Source: Zobellia russellii
Lineage (GTDB): Bacteria > Bacteroidota > Bacteroidia > Flavobacteriales > Flavobacteriaceae
Length of the DNA stretch: 64,000 nt
Reading direction: 5' to 3'
Assembly (NCBI RefSeq): GCF_018728565.1
Contig: NZ_JACSOI010000009.1
Span: forward strand, 62,001-126,000
Position 1 is the first letter of the stretch; each line of letters starts with the position of its first letter. The notes under the pieces were generated by a model that saw only the letters and a list, made by a program, of their open reading frames with translations, did no database searches and was not told the origin of the DNA. A program made the translations under genes and the position numbers. This document shows positions 37,635 through 47,410 of the stretch, one piece after another.

Positions 37635-39203
37635 TTATTTTGCTACGTTCACGGAACGTGTTTCCCTGATTACAGTTACTTTCACTTGTCCTGGATACGT
37701 CATATCCGTTTGAATTTTCTGTGAAATCTCAAAAGACAACTGTGCTGCCTTTTCATCATTCACTTTTTCACTTTCAACAATAACCCTAAGTTCTCTACCC
37801 GCTTGAATGGCGTACGCTTTTTGAACACCACCAAAACCAAAGGCAATCTCTTCTAGGTCCTTTAAACGCTGTATGTACGAATCCAATACTTGTCTACGTG
37901 CTCCTGGCCTTGCGCCGCTAATAGCATCACAAACCTGAACTATTGGCGATATAAGGGTCTTCATCTCAATTTCATCATGGTGAGCCCCAATAGCGTTACA
38001 AACGTCCGGTTTTTCACCATATTTCTCCGCCCATTGCATACCCAAAATAGCATGTGGGGTTTCTACCTCCGCCTCGGTATTAGGAACTTTACCTATATCA
38101 TGTAAAAGTCCGGCACGTTTTGCCAATTTTGGATTTAGCCCTAGTTCGGCGGCCATCACGCCACATAACTTGGCAACCTCTCTGGAGTGCTGCAACAGGT
38201 TCTGTCCGTAAGAAGAACGGTACTTCATTCTACCAACTGCACGAACCAATTCCGGGTGCAATCCATGAATACCCAAATCTATTACGGTACGTTTACCTAC
38301 CTCAACAATTTCTTGCTCTATCTGCTTCTCCGTTTTCTTAACGATTTCCTCAATACGTGCAGGGTGAATTCTACCATCCGTTACCAACTTGTGCAAAGAC
38401 AACCTAGCTACCTCACGACGTACCGAATCAAAGCAAGAAAGAATAATTGCTTCCGGAGTATCATCAACAATTATTTCTACTCCTGTAGCAGATTCCAAAG
38501 CACGTATGTTTCTACCTTCCCTACCAATAATCCTACCTTTAACATCATCGGATTCCAAGTTAAAAACAGATACACAGTTCTCTACTGCCTCTTCCGTTCC
38601 TATACGCTGTATGGTGTTGATAACAATTTTCTTTGCCTCCTGTTGGGCCGTAAGTTTTGCCTCTTCTACAGTAGTTTGAATGAAGGCCATGGCATCTGTT
38701 TTTGCCGTTTCCTTTAAGGACTCCATCAACTGCCCTTTTGCATCATCTGCGGAAAGTCCGGAAATAACTTCCAATTGCTGTACTTGGTTCTTATGAAGCT
38801 TTTCCAGTTCGCTCTGCTTCTTTTCAAGGAATTCCTCTTTATGCGAAACCTCCTTTAACTTAGCATCTAGCTGACTGTTAAGCTTTTTGCTTTTAGCCAA
38901 TTCGTTACTTACCTGAGACTCCTTATCACGGGTACGCTTTTCGGCCTCACCAATTTTCTTATCCTTGTTAATGATTACTTTTTCATGCTCGGCCTTTAAC
39001 TCTAAAAACTTTTCTTTAGCCTGAAAAATTTTGTCTTTCTTAATGTTTTCACCTTCCGTCTTAGCGGCATTAATTATGGTCTTTGCCTCGTTTTTGGCAT
39101 TGGAAAGGGTTTTAGAGGCTTTACCCTTTTCCAAAAATTTTGCGATGGCAAATCCAATCGCAAGGCCGACAATCGCGGCTATTATAAGTGTTGCACTATC
39201 CAT
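37635..39203 (-). CDS. rny: Ribonuclease Y
   Basis: 522-aa membrane-anchored endoribonuclease that starts mRNA decay. One N-terminal transmembrane helix ([19 protein letters not shown]), a long charged coiled coil to about residue 200, a KH domain with [14 protein letters not shown], and an HD domain with GLLHDIGK and GAHHDEIE. Length and order are standard. It lies downstream of zapA and the 6S-like RNA on the same strand. Confidence 0.97.
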   Translation of the reverse strand: MDSATLIIAAIVGLAIGFAIAKFLEKGKASKTLSNAKNEAKTIINAAKTEGENIKKDKIFQAKEKFLELKAEHEKVIINKDKKIGEAEKRTRDKESQVSNELAKSKKLNSQLDAKLKEVSHKEEFLEKKQSELEKLHKNQVQQLEVISGLSADDAKGQLMESLKETAKTDAMAFIQTTVEEAKLTAQQEAKKIVINTIQRIGTEEAVENCVSVFNLESDDVKGRIIGREGRNIRALESATGVEIIVDDTPEAIILSCFDSVRREVARLSLHKLVTDGRIHPARIEEIVKKTEKQIEQEIVEVGKRTVIDLGIHGLHPELVRAVGRMKYRSSYGQNLLQHSREVAKLCGVMAAELGLNPKLAKRAGLLHDIGKVPNTEAEVETPHAILGMQWAEKYGEKPDVCNAIGAHHDEIEMKTLISPIVQVCDAISGARPGARRQVLDSYIQRLKDLEEIAFGFGGVQKAYAIQAGRELRVIVESEKVNDEKAAQLSFEISQKIQTDMTYPGQVKVTVIRETRSVNVAK

Positions 39204-39292
39204 ATAACTATAAATTTAGGTTTGAACGTGCTTGAGAGACCAGAGCCGTACATAAGAAAGTTGTACCGCCGCAGTTACTCAAACAAATCCAT

Positions 39293-39461
39293 AAAAAAAG
39301 CCCACATCAGAGAAGTTTTGTACAAACTCCAATAAACAGGTTTAGGGCTACAAGACTGATCAAGGATCCCTATACGAGTAGGGCCTGCTTTTACAATCTA
39401 AACTCACCCTTTTTAAACAAAATTAATGTTGAGTTTGTCAAAAGGTATTACCAATGTGGGC
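39293..39461 (-). ncRNA. ssrS: Probable 6S RNA (6S-Flavo-like)
   Basis: The 286-bp gap between zapA and rny encodes a rod-shaped transcript on the minus strand. The ends pair perfectly (GCCCACAT at the 5' end, 39461-39454; ATGTGGGC at the 3' end, 39307-39300) and the 3' arm runs directly into seven U residues. Inside, ACAAACTC pairs with GAGTTTGT, GTTTAG with CTAAAC, and a CCCTA/TAGGG hairpin caps the rod. The roughly 165-nt length, single long interrupted hairpin and zapA neighbour fit 6S RNA, which binds and restrains RNA polymerase. The identity is inferred from structure and context. Confidence 0.65.
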
Positions 39462-39489
39462 AGTAACTTATGTATTTTAAAGAACGTAT

Positions 39490-39786
39490 TTATTTTAATC
39501 CAAGCTTTGAGGTCACCAGCTCATCTAGCGCTTTTAGACGCTCGGTTGCGTTAAGGGTTCCCTCAGACTGATCAATACCGCGTTGCTCTATTTTAGAGGC
39601 AAATTGTAAGGCACACATGGCCAAAACATCTTGCTTGTCCCGCACCGCGTAACTCTGTTCAAACTTTTTTGCCAACTGCTCAATGTTCTTCGCCGCCTTT
39701 CGCAAGCCTTCTTCTTGGCTTGGATCAATGGTCAAAGGATACACCCTATCTGCTATGGAAAGCTTAATTTTTAGCTTTTCTGACAT
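39490..39786 (-). CDS. zapA: Cell division protein ZapA
   Basis: 98-aa FtsZ-ring stabiliser. The N-terminal ADRVYPLTIDPSQEEGLRKA block and a C-terminal helical region (LKALDELVTSKLGL) match ZapA. It is 15 bp downstream of the coiled-coil gene at 39802, and the 6S-like RNA lies just beyond its end. Confidence 0.9.
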   Translation of the reverse strand: MSEKLKIKLSIADRVYPLTIDPSQEEGLRKAAKNIEQLAKKFEQSYAVRDKQDVLAMCALQFASKIEQRGIDQSEGTLNATERLKALDELVTSKLGLK

Positions 39787-39801
39787 GTTATTGTTTGAAC
39801 A

Positions 39802-40092
39802 TTATTCCGAAAGTTGCGCTATGCAATAGTCCAACTCCCTGATCAATGTATTTATTTTAAGCTTAGCTTCTGTTTTATTCGTATTACTGCCAAGCATTGA
39901 GTTTGCGAGCTTCAACGAGTTGTATTTCTCTTCCCACATAGAAACGGAATCCAACACTTTGTCTTTGTCTTCTTTTAGAGCGTTAAGCTCCTCTTGCAAT
40001 TTAGTGTTGGATTGGTGAAGCACCTCCAACTTATGCAAAAGCTTGCTTATTTTATTTTCTAAAGAGTCTACGACTTTGACTAATTCACTCAT
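39802..40092 (-). CDS. Small coiled-coil protein upstream of zapA
   Basis: 96-aa, almost entirely heptad-rich (SLENKISKLLHKLEVLH, then QEELNALKEDKDKVLDSVS) with no signal or membrane segment. In other bacteria short coiled-coil ZapA partners (ZapB- or ZauP-like) play a divisome role, and the adjacent zapA makes a similar function plausible here. Sequence alone does not prove it. Confidence 0.75.
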   Translation of the reverse strand: MSELVKVVDSLENKISKLLHKLEVLHQSNTKLQEELNALKEDKDKVLDSVSMWEEKYNSLKLANSMLGSNTNKTEAKLKINTLIRELDYCIAQLSE

Positions 40093-40285
40093 AAATCAAA
40101 CGCAATGCATTTTACACAAAGTTAACATACCTGCCCCTACTTAGCAATACTTTTTTGAATTATTCTTCAAGTAATACTTTAACCCTTTAAATAACGTTGG
40201 TTACATAAGAGATATCATTTTTGATGCTCTATATTTTCAAGAATTGAAACCGTTTGGCTAATTTCGTATCTCTGTCCAAAGAATT

Positions 40286-41977
40286 ATGAGAAAACTTTTT
40301 ATAGGCCTTTTTGCATTTATCAGCGCTGTTGGCATCTCCCAAGAAAAATACCCACAAGATGCCTTTAGATCACCTGTTGATATCCCCTTGATCCTGGCGG
40401 GAACGTTTGGTGAGTTACGCTCCAACCATTTTCATTCGGGTATAGATATTAAAACCGAGCAACGTGAAGGTTTGCCCATTTATGCCATTGCCGATGGAAG
40501 CGTAACCCGCATTAAAGTCTCTCATTGGGGTTATGGAAAAGTGCTCTACATAGCACATCCCAACGGTTATACATCCGTTTACGGACACCTTCAAAAATTT
40601 TCTCCCAAGATCCAAAAATTCATAAAGAAGCTGCAGTACAAGAAAAAATCATACGAAGTGGAAGATTTTCCCGGGTACTCCGAGATAAAGGTTGAAAAGG
40701 GAGAAGTTATCGCCTACGGCGGAAATACCGGAGGATCATCCGGTCCCCACCTTCATTTTGAAATTAGAAGCAGTATTTCCGAAAAGCCCACTAACCCTTT
40801 GCTTTACGGCTTTGATGTTCGGGATGCTACCAATCCAATTTTACAGAAGTTATATGGCTTCCCATTGTCCGATGATGCTCAAATCAATCAAAACAAAAAC
40901 ACAACACCCCTTAATTTTAAAAGGCAAAAAGACGGTACTTTCCTGGCAGACCCTATTTATGCCGTTGGCACCATAGGACTTGGATTTGTAGGTTACGACC
41001 GTCAAGACCTTGCGGCCAACCACAACGGCGTATATTCCGTTCAGCAAGTGGTAAACGGAAAAGTCTACACAGATTACGACCTGGAGTCCTTCTCCTTTGG
41101 CGAAACCAGATACATAAATACTCTTATTGATTATTACCACTACAGCAAATACCGCCAACGTATTCAACTATTGTACAAGGCCCCCGGAAACAAACTTAGC
41201 ATTTACAACACATTAGAAAATGATGGTAAAATTGATGTTCGTGAAGGACTAAGCTACAAAGTAGAGCTGTTGATAAAAGATTTTGAAGGCAACTTAACAA
41301 AGGCTATTATACCTGTTGAAGGCAAAAAAGAACCTGTAAAAGTTGATAAAAAAGAAGAGAAGACAGAAAATTATGTCATTGCTAAAAAGCCTAATAACTA
41401 TGATTTAGGTGCGGCCAAAGTATATTTCCCGGCAAACACATTTTACGACAATTTCTACATTGATTTAAAGAAAGACGATGACACGGTTAAGATACACAAC
41501 GCCAGTGTTCCTGCACACCGTAACTTTACCATTACTTTTGATGTTTCTAAATATCCTGAAGCAGAGCGAAAGCAAATGTTCATTGCAAGACTTGACAGTA
41601 AATTGAGACCGTCTCACGCTTCTACCTATAAACGAGGGAATACTTTTACAACGCGCACTAGGAACTTGGGCACCTACACTTTGGCAAAAGATACCGTAGC
41701 CCCAAAAATTAGGCCCAAGAATTTTAAGGAAAAACAATGGCTGAACAATTACCACTATCTTAGTGTTCGTATTACCGATGACCTTAGTGGTATAGACACC
41801 TATTCCGCTACCATTAACGGAGAATGGATCCTAATGGAGTATGAGCCTAAAACGGCTACGCTTACCTATAATTTTGATGATGTTATCTTAGACAAGAAAG
41901 AATGTAAACTTGAAGTTACGGTAACGGACAATGTTGGTAATACTAACACCATGACCAGTACTTTTTACAGAAAATAA
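40286..41977 (+). CDS. M23 (LytM) family metallopeptidase
   Basis: 563-aa secreted protein with a signal peptide ending near VGISQ (residue 19). The M23 zinc site is visible early: HFHSGID (His50, Asp54), His101 in GHLQKF, and HLH at 155-157 in GPHLHFEIR. The remaining 400 residues are beta-rich with repeated domain-like blocks and no recognisable catalytic site. It probably cleaves peptidoglycan cross-links or acts as an envelope regulator. A TonB receptor follows after seven bases. Confidence 0.92.
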   Translation: MRKLFIGLFAFISAVGISQEKYPQDAFRSPVDIPLILAGTFGELRSNHFHSGIDIKTEQREGLPIYAIADGSVTRIKVSHWGYGKVLYIAHPNGYTSVYGHLQKFSPKIQKFIKKLQYKKKSYEVEDFPGYSEIKVEKGEVIAYGGNTGGSSGPHLHFEIRSSISEKPTNPLLYGFDVRDATNPILQKLYGFPLSDDAQINQNKNTTPLNFKRQKDGTFLADPIYAVGTIGLGFVGYDRQDLAANHNGVYSVQQVVNGKVYTDYDLESFSFGETRYINTLIDYYHYSKYRQRIQLLYKAPGNKLSIYNTLENDGKIDVREGLSYKVELLIKDFEGNLTKAIIPVEGKKEPVKVDKKEEKTENYVIAKKPNNYDLGAAKVYFPANTFYDNFYIDLKKDDDTVKIHNASVPAHRNFTITFDVSKYPEAERKQMFIARLDSKLRPSHASTYKRGNTFTTRTRNLGTYTLAKDTVAPKIRPKNFKEKQWLNNYHYLSVRITDDLSGIDTYSATINGEWILMEYEPKTATLTYNFDDVILDKKECKLEVTVTDNVGNTNTMTSTFYRK

Positions 41978-41984
41978 CACCTTT

Positions 41985-44453
41985 TTGAAGTGCTCTAAAC
42001 TTGTTATTCTTTTTTTGATATTCGGTTTTACACTTTACACGAGTGCACAGACCGCTACACTTACCGGCCTTGTTATGAACAGTGCCAACGAGCCTTTAAA
42101 AGAAGTGAACATTACCTCTGGCACAATTGGCACCTCTTCCGATACAAATGGATTTTACACCCTTCAGGTTCCCGCAGATAGGGTCATTACCATTACCTTT
42201 TCTCATTTAGGCCATAAAAACGCCGTGCTAAAAAACTTGGTTCTGAACACAAACGAAATTTTTGAGTTCAATCCGGTTTTAAGTACAGATGCCATTCAAA
42301 TTACTGGAGTTACCGTTAGCCCTACGGGAAAAAAAACAGTGGAAGGCATTACTACCGTCAGCCCTGAAATCGTTAGGAATATACCAGGTGCCAATGCAGG
42401 TGTAGAGAATATTTTAAAATTGCTACCAGGTGTCTCCTCTAGCAACGAGCTCAGTACACAATATAATGTTAGAGGCGGCAATTATGATGAAAACTTGGTA
42501 TATGTAAACGAAATTGAAGTCTATCGTCCTTTTTTGGTTCGATCTGCACAACAAGAAGGAATGAGCTTTGTAAATAGTGATATGGTACAGAATGTGCGTT
42601 TTTCTTCGGGAGGGTTCCAAGCCAAATATGGAGATAAACTTTCCTCTGTTTTGGACATCACCTATAAAAAGCCTTCGGAAACCGGTGTACAGTTAGACCT
42701 TAGTTTTTTAGGAGCAAGTGCATCTATAGAAACTGTTTCCAAAACCAAAAAGCTAAGCACTATTAGCGGTATTCGTTATAGAAACAATAGCTTATTGGTC
42801 AATAGCCAAGAAACCAACACCAATTTCAACCCAACCTTTGCAGATGCCCAAACCTATACAAGCTACAAGTTCTCCAAAAAGTTTCATTTGGACTTTTTGG
42901 GAACTATTTCCATAAACGATTACCAGAACGAACCTCTAAACAGGCAAACTAATTTTGGGACTATAAACGAACCAAAAACTTTGATAGTCTATTATCAAGG
43001 TGAAGAAAACAATCGCTACAATACCGTCTTAGGAGCGCTAAAAGGTAATTATTACCTGAATGACAATACGGTCTTGAAGCTCATTGCATCCCTTTACCAC
43101 ACTACCGAAGAAGAATATTCAGATGTAATTGCCCAATACACCCTTGGGAATATAGACAATGACCTTTCCGGAAATTCATTAGGTAATGCCACTAACTTAC
43201 GCGGAATAGGTACCCAATTTAACCGCGCCAGAAATGAATTGGATGCCCTAATTTTCAATCTCTCCCATAAGGGAAGACATACCAAAGAAAACAAAGTATT
43301 GGAATGGGGCGCAAAATATACACACGAAGACATTCGCGACCAATTACGCGAGTCGGAATTTATTGATTCTGTTGGTTTTTTTGTTCGGCCACCCTTAACT
43401 GAATTCAGCAATAATCAGCCCGAAGAACCTTTTGATTCACCGCTTGTTGCCTATGACGAAGTAAACGCAAGAAATTTTGTAAAGACCGATAGATTTTCAG
43501 GTTACATACAATTCAGCAACCGCATGAACGTGGGAGTACATGATTTTTATTACAATCTTGGGCTACGTGCCCATTATTGGTCCATTAACGACAAAAACAG
43601 CAAATCCGTATCGCAGGCGGTTATAAGCCCTCGCGGACAACTTTCCTTTAAACCCAATTGGAAAAGCGATATGGTTTTTCGTCTTTCCGGCGGCCTCTAC
43701 CATCAACCTCCGTTTTATAGGGAACTAAGAGACCAAAACGGAACGGTAAACCCCAATATAAAGGCTCAAGAATCCATTCATTTTGTTTTTGGAAACGAAT
43801 ATTCATTTAACCTCTGGGAACGCCCATTTACCTTAATGAGCGAAGTCTACTATAAAAGATTGAACCATGTAAACACCTACACTTTAGAGGATGTACGTAT
43901 ACGCTACGTAGCCAATAACAATGCCAAAGCTTATGCACAGGGGCTTGATTTAAGGCTGAACGGAGCTTTTGTACCAGGAACGGAATCTTGGGTAAGTGTT
44001 GGATATCTAAAGACCAAAGAAAATAGCAACAACCGTGGGTACATTGCCAGACCTTCTGACCAAAGGTTAAAATTTGGTGTTCTTTTTCAAGATTACATAC
44101 CTGAATTCCCCAATTTTAAAATGTATCTGAACCTAGTTTATAATACGGGAGTACCCGGCGGTTCCCCAAATTATGCCGACCCATATAATTACAATAACAG
44201 ATTACCTGATTATAAACGGGCGGATTTAGGAATTTCACATATTTTTGTTGGTGGAAACAGAACCTATCCCAAAAACCACTGGCTTCACAGATTTAAAGAG
44301 CTAAGTGCAGGATTTGAGATATTTAATCTGTTCAACAATCAAAATTCAATAACAAATACGTGGGTGAGGGATGTTGATAGCAAGCAACAATTTGCCGTTC
44401 CCAATTTCATGACAAGCCGTGTGTTTAACCTTAGGCTACGCATGCGCTTTTAG
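41985..44453 (+). CDS. TonB-dependent receptor with carboxypeptidase-like domain
   Basis: 822-aa outer-membrane receptor. A signal peptide (about residues 1-21) is followed by a CarboxypepD regulatory-like domain (LTGLVMNSANEPLKEVNIT), a plug with LLPGVSSSNELSTQYNVRGGNYDENLVYVNEIEV, and a beta-barrel ending in the aromatic strand VFNLRLRMRF. The start is TTG at 41985; no in-frame ATG lies upstream of the signal peptide. It is seven bases after the M23 gene, so the two are cotranscribed. Its cargo is not evident and no SusD partner is adjacent. Confidence 0.9.
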   Translation: MKCSKLVILFLIFGFTLYTSAQTATLTGLVMNSANEPLKEVNITSGTIGTSSDTNGFYTLQVPADRVITITFSHLGHKNAVLKNLVLNTNEIFEFNPVLSTDAIQITGVTVSPTGKKTVEGITTVSPEIVRNIPGANAGVENILKLLPGVSSSNELSTQYNVRGGNYDENLVYVNEIEVYRPFLVRSAQQEGMSFVNSDMVQNVRFSSGGFQAKYGDKLSSVLDITYKKPSETGVQLDLSFLGASASIETVSKTKKLSTISGIRYRNNSLLVNSQETNTNFNPTFADAQTYTSYKFSKKFHLDFLGTISINDYQNEPLNRQTNFGTINEPKTLIVYYQGEENNRYNTVLGALKGNYYLNDNTVLKLIASLYHTTEEEYSDVIAQYTLGNIDNDLSGNSLGNATNLRGIGTQFNRARNELDALIFNLSHKGRHTKENKVLEWGAKYTHEDIRDQLRESEFIDSVGFFVRPPLTEFSNNQPEEPFDSPLVAYDEVNARNFVKTDRFSGYIQFSNRMNVGVHDFYYNLGLRAHYWSINDKNSKSVSQAVISPRGQLSFKPNWKSDMVFRLSGGLYHQPPFYRELRDQNGTVNPNIKAQESIHFVFGNEYSFNLWERPFTLMSEVYYKRLNHVNTYTLEDVRIRYVANNNAKAYAQGLDLRLNGAFVPGTESWVSVGYLKTKENSNNRGYIARPSDQRLKFGVLFQDYIPEFPNFKMYLNLVYNTGVPGGSPNYADPYNYNNRLPDYKRADLGISHIFVGGNRTYPKNHWLHRFKELSAGFEIFNLFNNQNSITNTWVRDVDSKQQFAVPNFMTSRVFNLRLRMRF

Positions 44454-44464
44454 AAAACTAACTA

Positions 44465-45118
44465 ATGAAGAAGATTTTTTTTGCCGCACTCTTACTGACA
44501 TCCGTTTTAGCTAACGCACAAAAGAATATTTACGAAAGTGATAAATTTGATGCCCTGAGCGACTCGCACGAAGTGTTGGCAATTATTCCTTTTTTAGCTA
44601 ATCTTGAACTTAAGGACGATATTTCAAAAGAAGAATTGAACGATCTTGAACAAAAAGAAGGTTATGCGGTGCAAAACGCCCTTGAAACCTATTTTTCAAA
44701 AAGGAAAAAGAAGAAGAAATTTTCGGTAGATTTTCAAGATGTGAAAAACACCAACGCCATATTGGCCCAGAATAAAATTGACTACAATAATATTGATGTC
44801 TACACGACCAAACAGTTAAGTGAAATTCTGGGAGTAGATGGTATTATAAGTGGAAACATGGATTTAAACGTCCTTCTGTCCAAAGGGATACCTACCGAGT
44901 TCAGCTTTATGGATTACTTTTCCGGCGATGCCAATTACGGGAGAATAGGTGTAAAAATAAGTGATGGCACCAGTGGAAAACTTCTTTGGAAATACGAAAA
45001 GAAAATCAATAAAAAGTCGGGAAAGAACACAACGGACCTTATTGACCGCATGATGAAACTGGCGGCACGTAAGTTTCCTTACGACCGCGAAAAACGGAAA
45101 GACAGGAAACAAAAGTAA
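44465..45118 (+). CDS. Secreted protein of unknown function
   Basis: 217-aa protein with a signal peptide (MKKIFFAALLLTSVLANA). The mature chain contains VLAIIPFLANLELKDDIS, a Lys-rich patch (KRKKKKKFSV) and a GVDGIISGNMDLNVLLSKG segment, giving the look of a small periplasmic or lipoprotein-like assembly factor. I do not recognise a family with certainty. It starts 11 bp after the TonB receptor and ends at the hairpin 45124-45147, so it is the third gene of that operon. Confidence 0.75.
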   Translation: MKKIFFAALLLTSVLANAQKNIYESDKFDALSDSHEVLAIIPFLANLELKDDISKEELNDLEQKEGYAVQNALETYFSKRKKKKKFSVDFQDVKNTNAILAQNKIDYNNIDVYTTKQLSEILGVDGIISGNMDLNVLLSKGIPTEFSFMDYFSGDANYGRIGVKISDGTSGKLLWKYEKKINKKSGKNTTDLIDRMMKLAARKFPYDREKRKDRKQK

Positions 45119-45123
45119 AACTA

Positions 45124-45147
45124 AAAACTCCCTTTAAAGGGAGTTTT
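45124..45147. terminator. Bidirectional terminator
   Basis: A perfect 24-bp palindrome (AAAACTCCCTTT and its complement) followed by a T-rich tail. It lies between converging genes, and its last bases overlap the stop codon of the cysteine desulfurase gene. Confidence 0.8.
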
Positions 45148-46294
45148 ATTTTTCTACAAACTCCTTTAATGCCTGAATGGTGTATTCCAACTCCTCTTTG
45201 GTGTTATACTTTGAAAAAGAAAACCGCACCGAAGGTTTTTTAAGATCTTCCTCCGATAAAATTTCCGTTAGAACATGGGACCCCAAATCGCTACCGGATT
45301 GGCATGCGCTTCCTTTGGAACAAGCTATTCCTTTTATATCCAAATGAAACAAGAGCATTAACGCTTTTTGCGGATCAATGGGCAAACAAACGTTCACCAA
45401 TGTAAACGTGCTTTTATCCATAGTGCCAGAATGCCCGTTGAACTTGGCTCCGGGAATTTCCTTTTTCATCCTATCAATAAAATAAGACTTTAGCTCGCTA
45501 ACATAAGCTGTCTCTTCTTCTAAATTATCATAGGCTTCCGTAAAGGCCATTTCCAATCCAACAATATTATGGAAAGATTCCGTTCCGGCTCTAAAACCAC
45601 GTTCCTGAGACCCACCGGATATGAATGGTTTTAATCCTGAATTTCTTTTTATATAAGCAAAACCTATTCCCTTTGGACCATGAAATTTATGCGCTGCCGC
45701 AGTTAGAAAATTAGCAGGTACTTCTTTAACGTCCCAAGCATAATGCCCAATAGACTGTACTGTATCCGAGTGAAAAAGGGCCCCATGGGCATGACATAAC
45801 GTACAGACCTTTGCAATATCGATCTTATTACCTATTTCGTTATTAACATGCATTAAACTCACCAACTTTTTGGAATTCTCCTGTGTTAACAACTTTTCCA
45901 AATGAGAAAGTTCAGGGTTCCCGTAAGCGTCCAAATCAACATACGCCACATTTACACCCTTTTCATTTGCCAAATCCTCAACTGTATGGAGAACGGCATG
46001 ATGTTCAATTTTAGAAGTAATGATAGTCTCCACCCCTAGATCGCGTACGGCACAACGCAAAATCATATTATCCGCCTCAGTACCACCGGAAGTAAAAATA
46101 ATCTCTGCCGGATGGGCGTTCATATATTTAGCTATGGTTTTTCTAGCACTCTCTACAGCAGTTTTTGCAGAACGTCCAAAACTATGCGTAGATGATGGGT
46201 TACCGTAAAAATTAGCGAGCGCATCCTGCATCTTTACAATAACATTATCACGTACTTGCGTAGTGGCCGCATTATCTAAATAAACATTTTCCAT
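45146..46294 (-). CDS. Cysteine desulfurase (NifS/IscS family)
   Basis: 382-aa PLP enzyme moving sulfur from cysteine to iron-sulfur cluster or tRNA acceptors. The PLP Lys is at 203 in AAHKFHGPKG, the substrate pocket has TSGGTEADN at 68-76, and the persulfide Cys is 331 in CSKGSACQSG. I chose ATG 46294 (MENVYLDNAATT); the ORF starts at a TTG 15 bases earlier. It is a free-standing gene with no isc or suf partners nearby. Confidence 0.93.
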   Translation of the reverse strand: MENVYLDNAATTQVRDNVIVKMQDALANFYGNPSSTHSFGRSAKTAVESARKTIAKYMNAHPAEIIFTSGGTEADNMILRCAVRDLGVETIITSKIEHHAVLHTVEDLANEKGVNVAYVDLDAYGNPELSHLEKLLTQENSKKLVSLMHVNNEIGNKIDIAKVCTLCHAHGALFHSDTVQSIGHYAWDVKEVPANFLTAAAHKFHGPKGIGFAYIKRNSGLKPFISGGSQERGFRAGTESFHNIVGLEMAFTEAYDNLEEETAYVSELKSYFIDRMKKEIPGAKFNGHSGTMDKSTFTLVNVCLPIDPQKALMLLFHLDIKGIACSKGSACQSGSDLGSHVLTEILSEEDLKKPSVRFSFSKYNTKEELEYTIQALKEFVEK

Positions 46295-46384
46295 TACCAA
46301 AAAATTCAATTAAGAACCTCCAAAATTAGCGGAATTAAAGTTAATTTCTCCCTAATTCAGAATAAACTTGTCCTTTATTTCCTT

Positions 46385-46392
46385 TAAATTTG
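46385..46392 (+). promoter_or_regulatory. -7 box immediately before the lipoprotein start
   Basis: TAAATTTG, an exact TAnnTTTG match, ends five bases before the ATG at 46397. Transcription would begin at or within a few bases of the start codon, so the mRNA would have almost no leader. Confidence 0.5.
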
Positions 46393-46396
46393 ACAC

Positions 46397-47410
46397 ATGA
46401 AAAAAATGCTACTTTTAGGTCTATTGGCCATTTTATCTGCTTGCGACGATGGTGACCTACAAATTGAACGTGTGGATTTTGACTCCGTTGCTCTTTCCTC
46501 TTGCGGCGATGAAGACGACCCTCTGGACACTACTTTTTTCTTTAAGATTGATGGAGACGAAGCATTTTTGTTAGAATTGGAAAGCGGACTATTGCTTAAC
46601 GAAAGCTCTACGGAAGGTACGCTAACCAGTACCATAGGAGGTTCTTCTAGTTTGGTTTACCGACTTTTTTCCGATGACGTTTCGTCCGATTATTTTTGCT
46701 CTACCATTCCTGTATTGGAACCTACGGTAATTAGTGAAAATACGGCAACCGCAGGAAAAATAGCCGTAAACACTAAAGTAACCGCCGTTTCTAAAGATGT
46801 AAAAACCTATTCGCACACTATTCTCATAAATGGCTTGGCCTTGACCAATGACCAAAATGAAAGTATTACGGATGCCTCTACATTAACCTATGGTACTTTT
46901 AAGACCTCCACACCTACCAGTTTTAAACTTGAGGTTCCTTTTTCCAACTATGAGTCTATAACTGATTTTTCAGAATGTGAAAGTGCTATTGTAGACGGTA
47001 GTCTTAGATTGTACAAAATCATAAATGATGAATTTGTTTCTCTTGATATTCCTTTATCGGCTTTAGCAAATGAAGTCACTATGGTAGACGAACCTAGGAC
47101 CTCTACATTGGAAAATGGTGAATTTAACTATACGGTACTGGATACTATCGTAGCCGATGAAATGGTCTGTACTTCCTCTCCCCTTTCGGAAGAAATCATT
47201 AGTCATAATTTTGTTTCCTCTGGAGGAGCCATAAATGTTGAAACAGTAGCCGGGGAACCTGATGGTGCGGGAGCAATTACTTATACGCACACAATTTCCT
47301 TAGATGCCACCGTACTTGTATTAAAAGGGAATGGTGATGATGTTGCCGATGTAACACTTACCGCTCTTGACAACTTTGTTCTAGGAACCTATACTACCGT
47401 GGGGAACTAG
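46397..47410 (+). CDS. Lipoprotein of unknown function, two-repeat
   Basis: 337-aa lipoprotein (lipobox ILSAC, Cys16). The mature part contains two similar halves, each with an acidic Cys-containing block and a HTILINGLAL or HTISLDATVLVL strand followed by a GTF/GTYTT closing segment, so an internal duplication is likely. Paired Cys residues (SCGDEDD, YFCSTIP; DFSECES, EMVCTSSP) may form disulfides. I know no function for it. Its end overlaps the converging Smr gene by four bases. Confidence 0.75.
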   Translation: MKKMLLLGLLAILSACDDGDLQIERVDFDSVALSSCGDEDDPLDTTFFFKIDGDEAFLLELESGLLLNESSTEGTLTSTIGGSSSLVYRLFSDDVSSDYFCSTIPVLEPTVISENTATAGKIAVNTKVTAVSKDVKTYSHTILINGLALTNDQNESITDASTLTYGTFKTSTPTSFKLEVPFSNYESITDFSECESAIVDGSLRLYKIINDEFVSLDIPLSALANEVTMVDEPRTSTLENGEFNYTVLDTIVADEMVCTSSPLSEEIISHNFVSSGGAINVETVAGEPDGAGAITYTHTISLDATVLVLKGNGDDVADVTLTALDNFVLGTYTTVGN

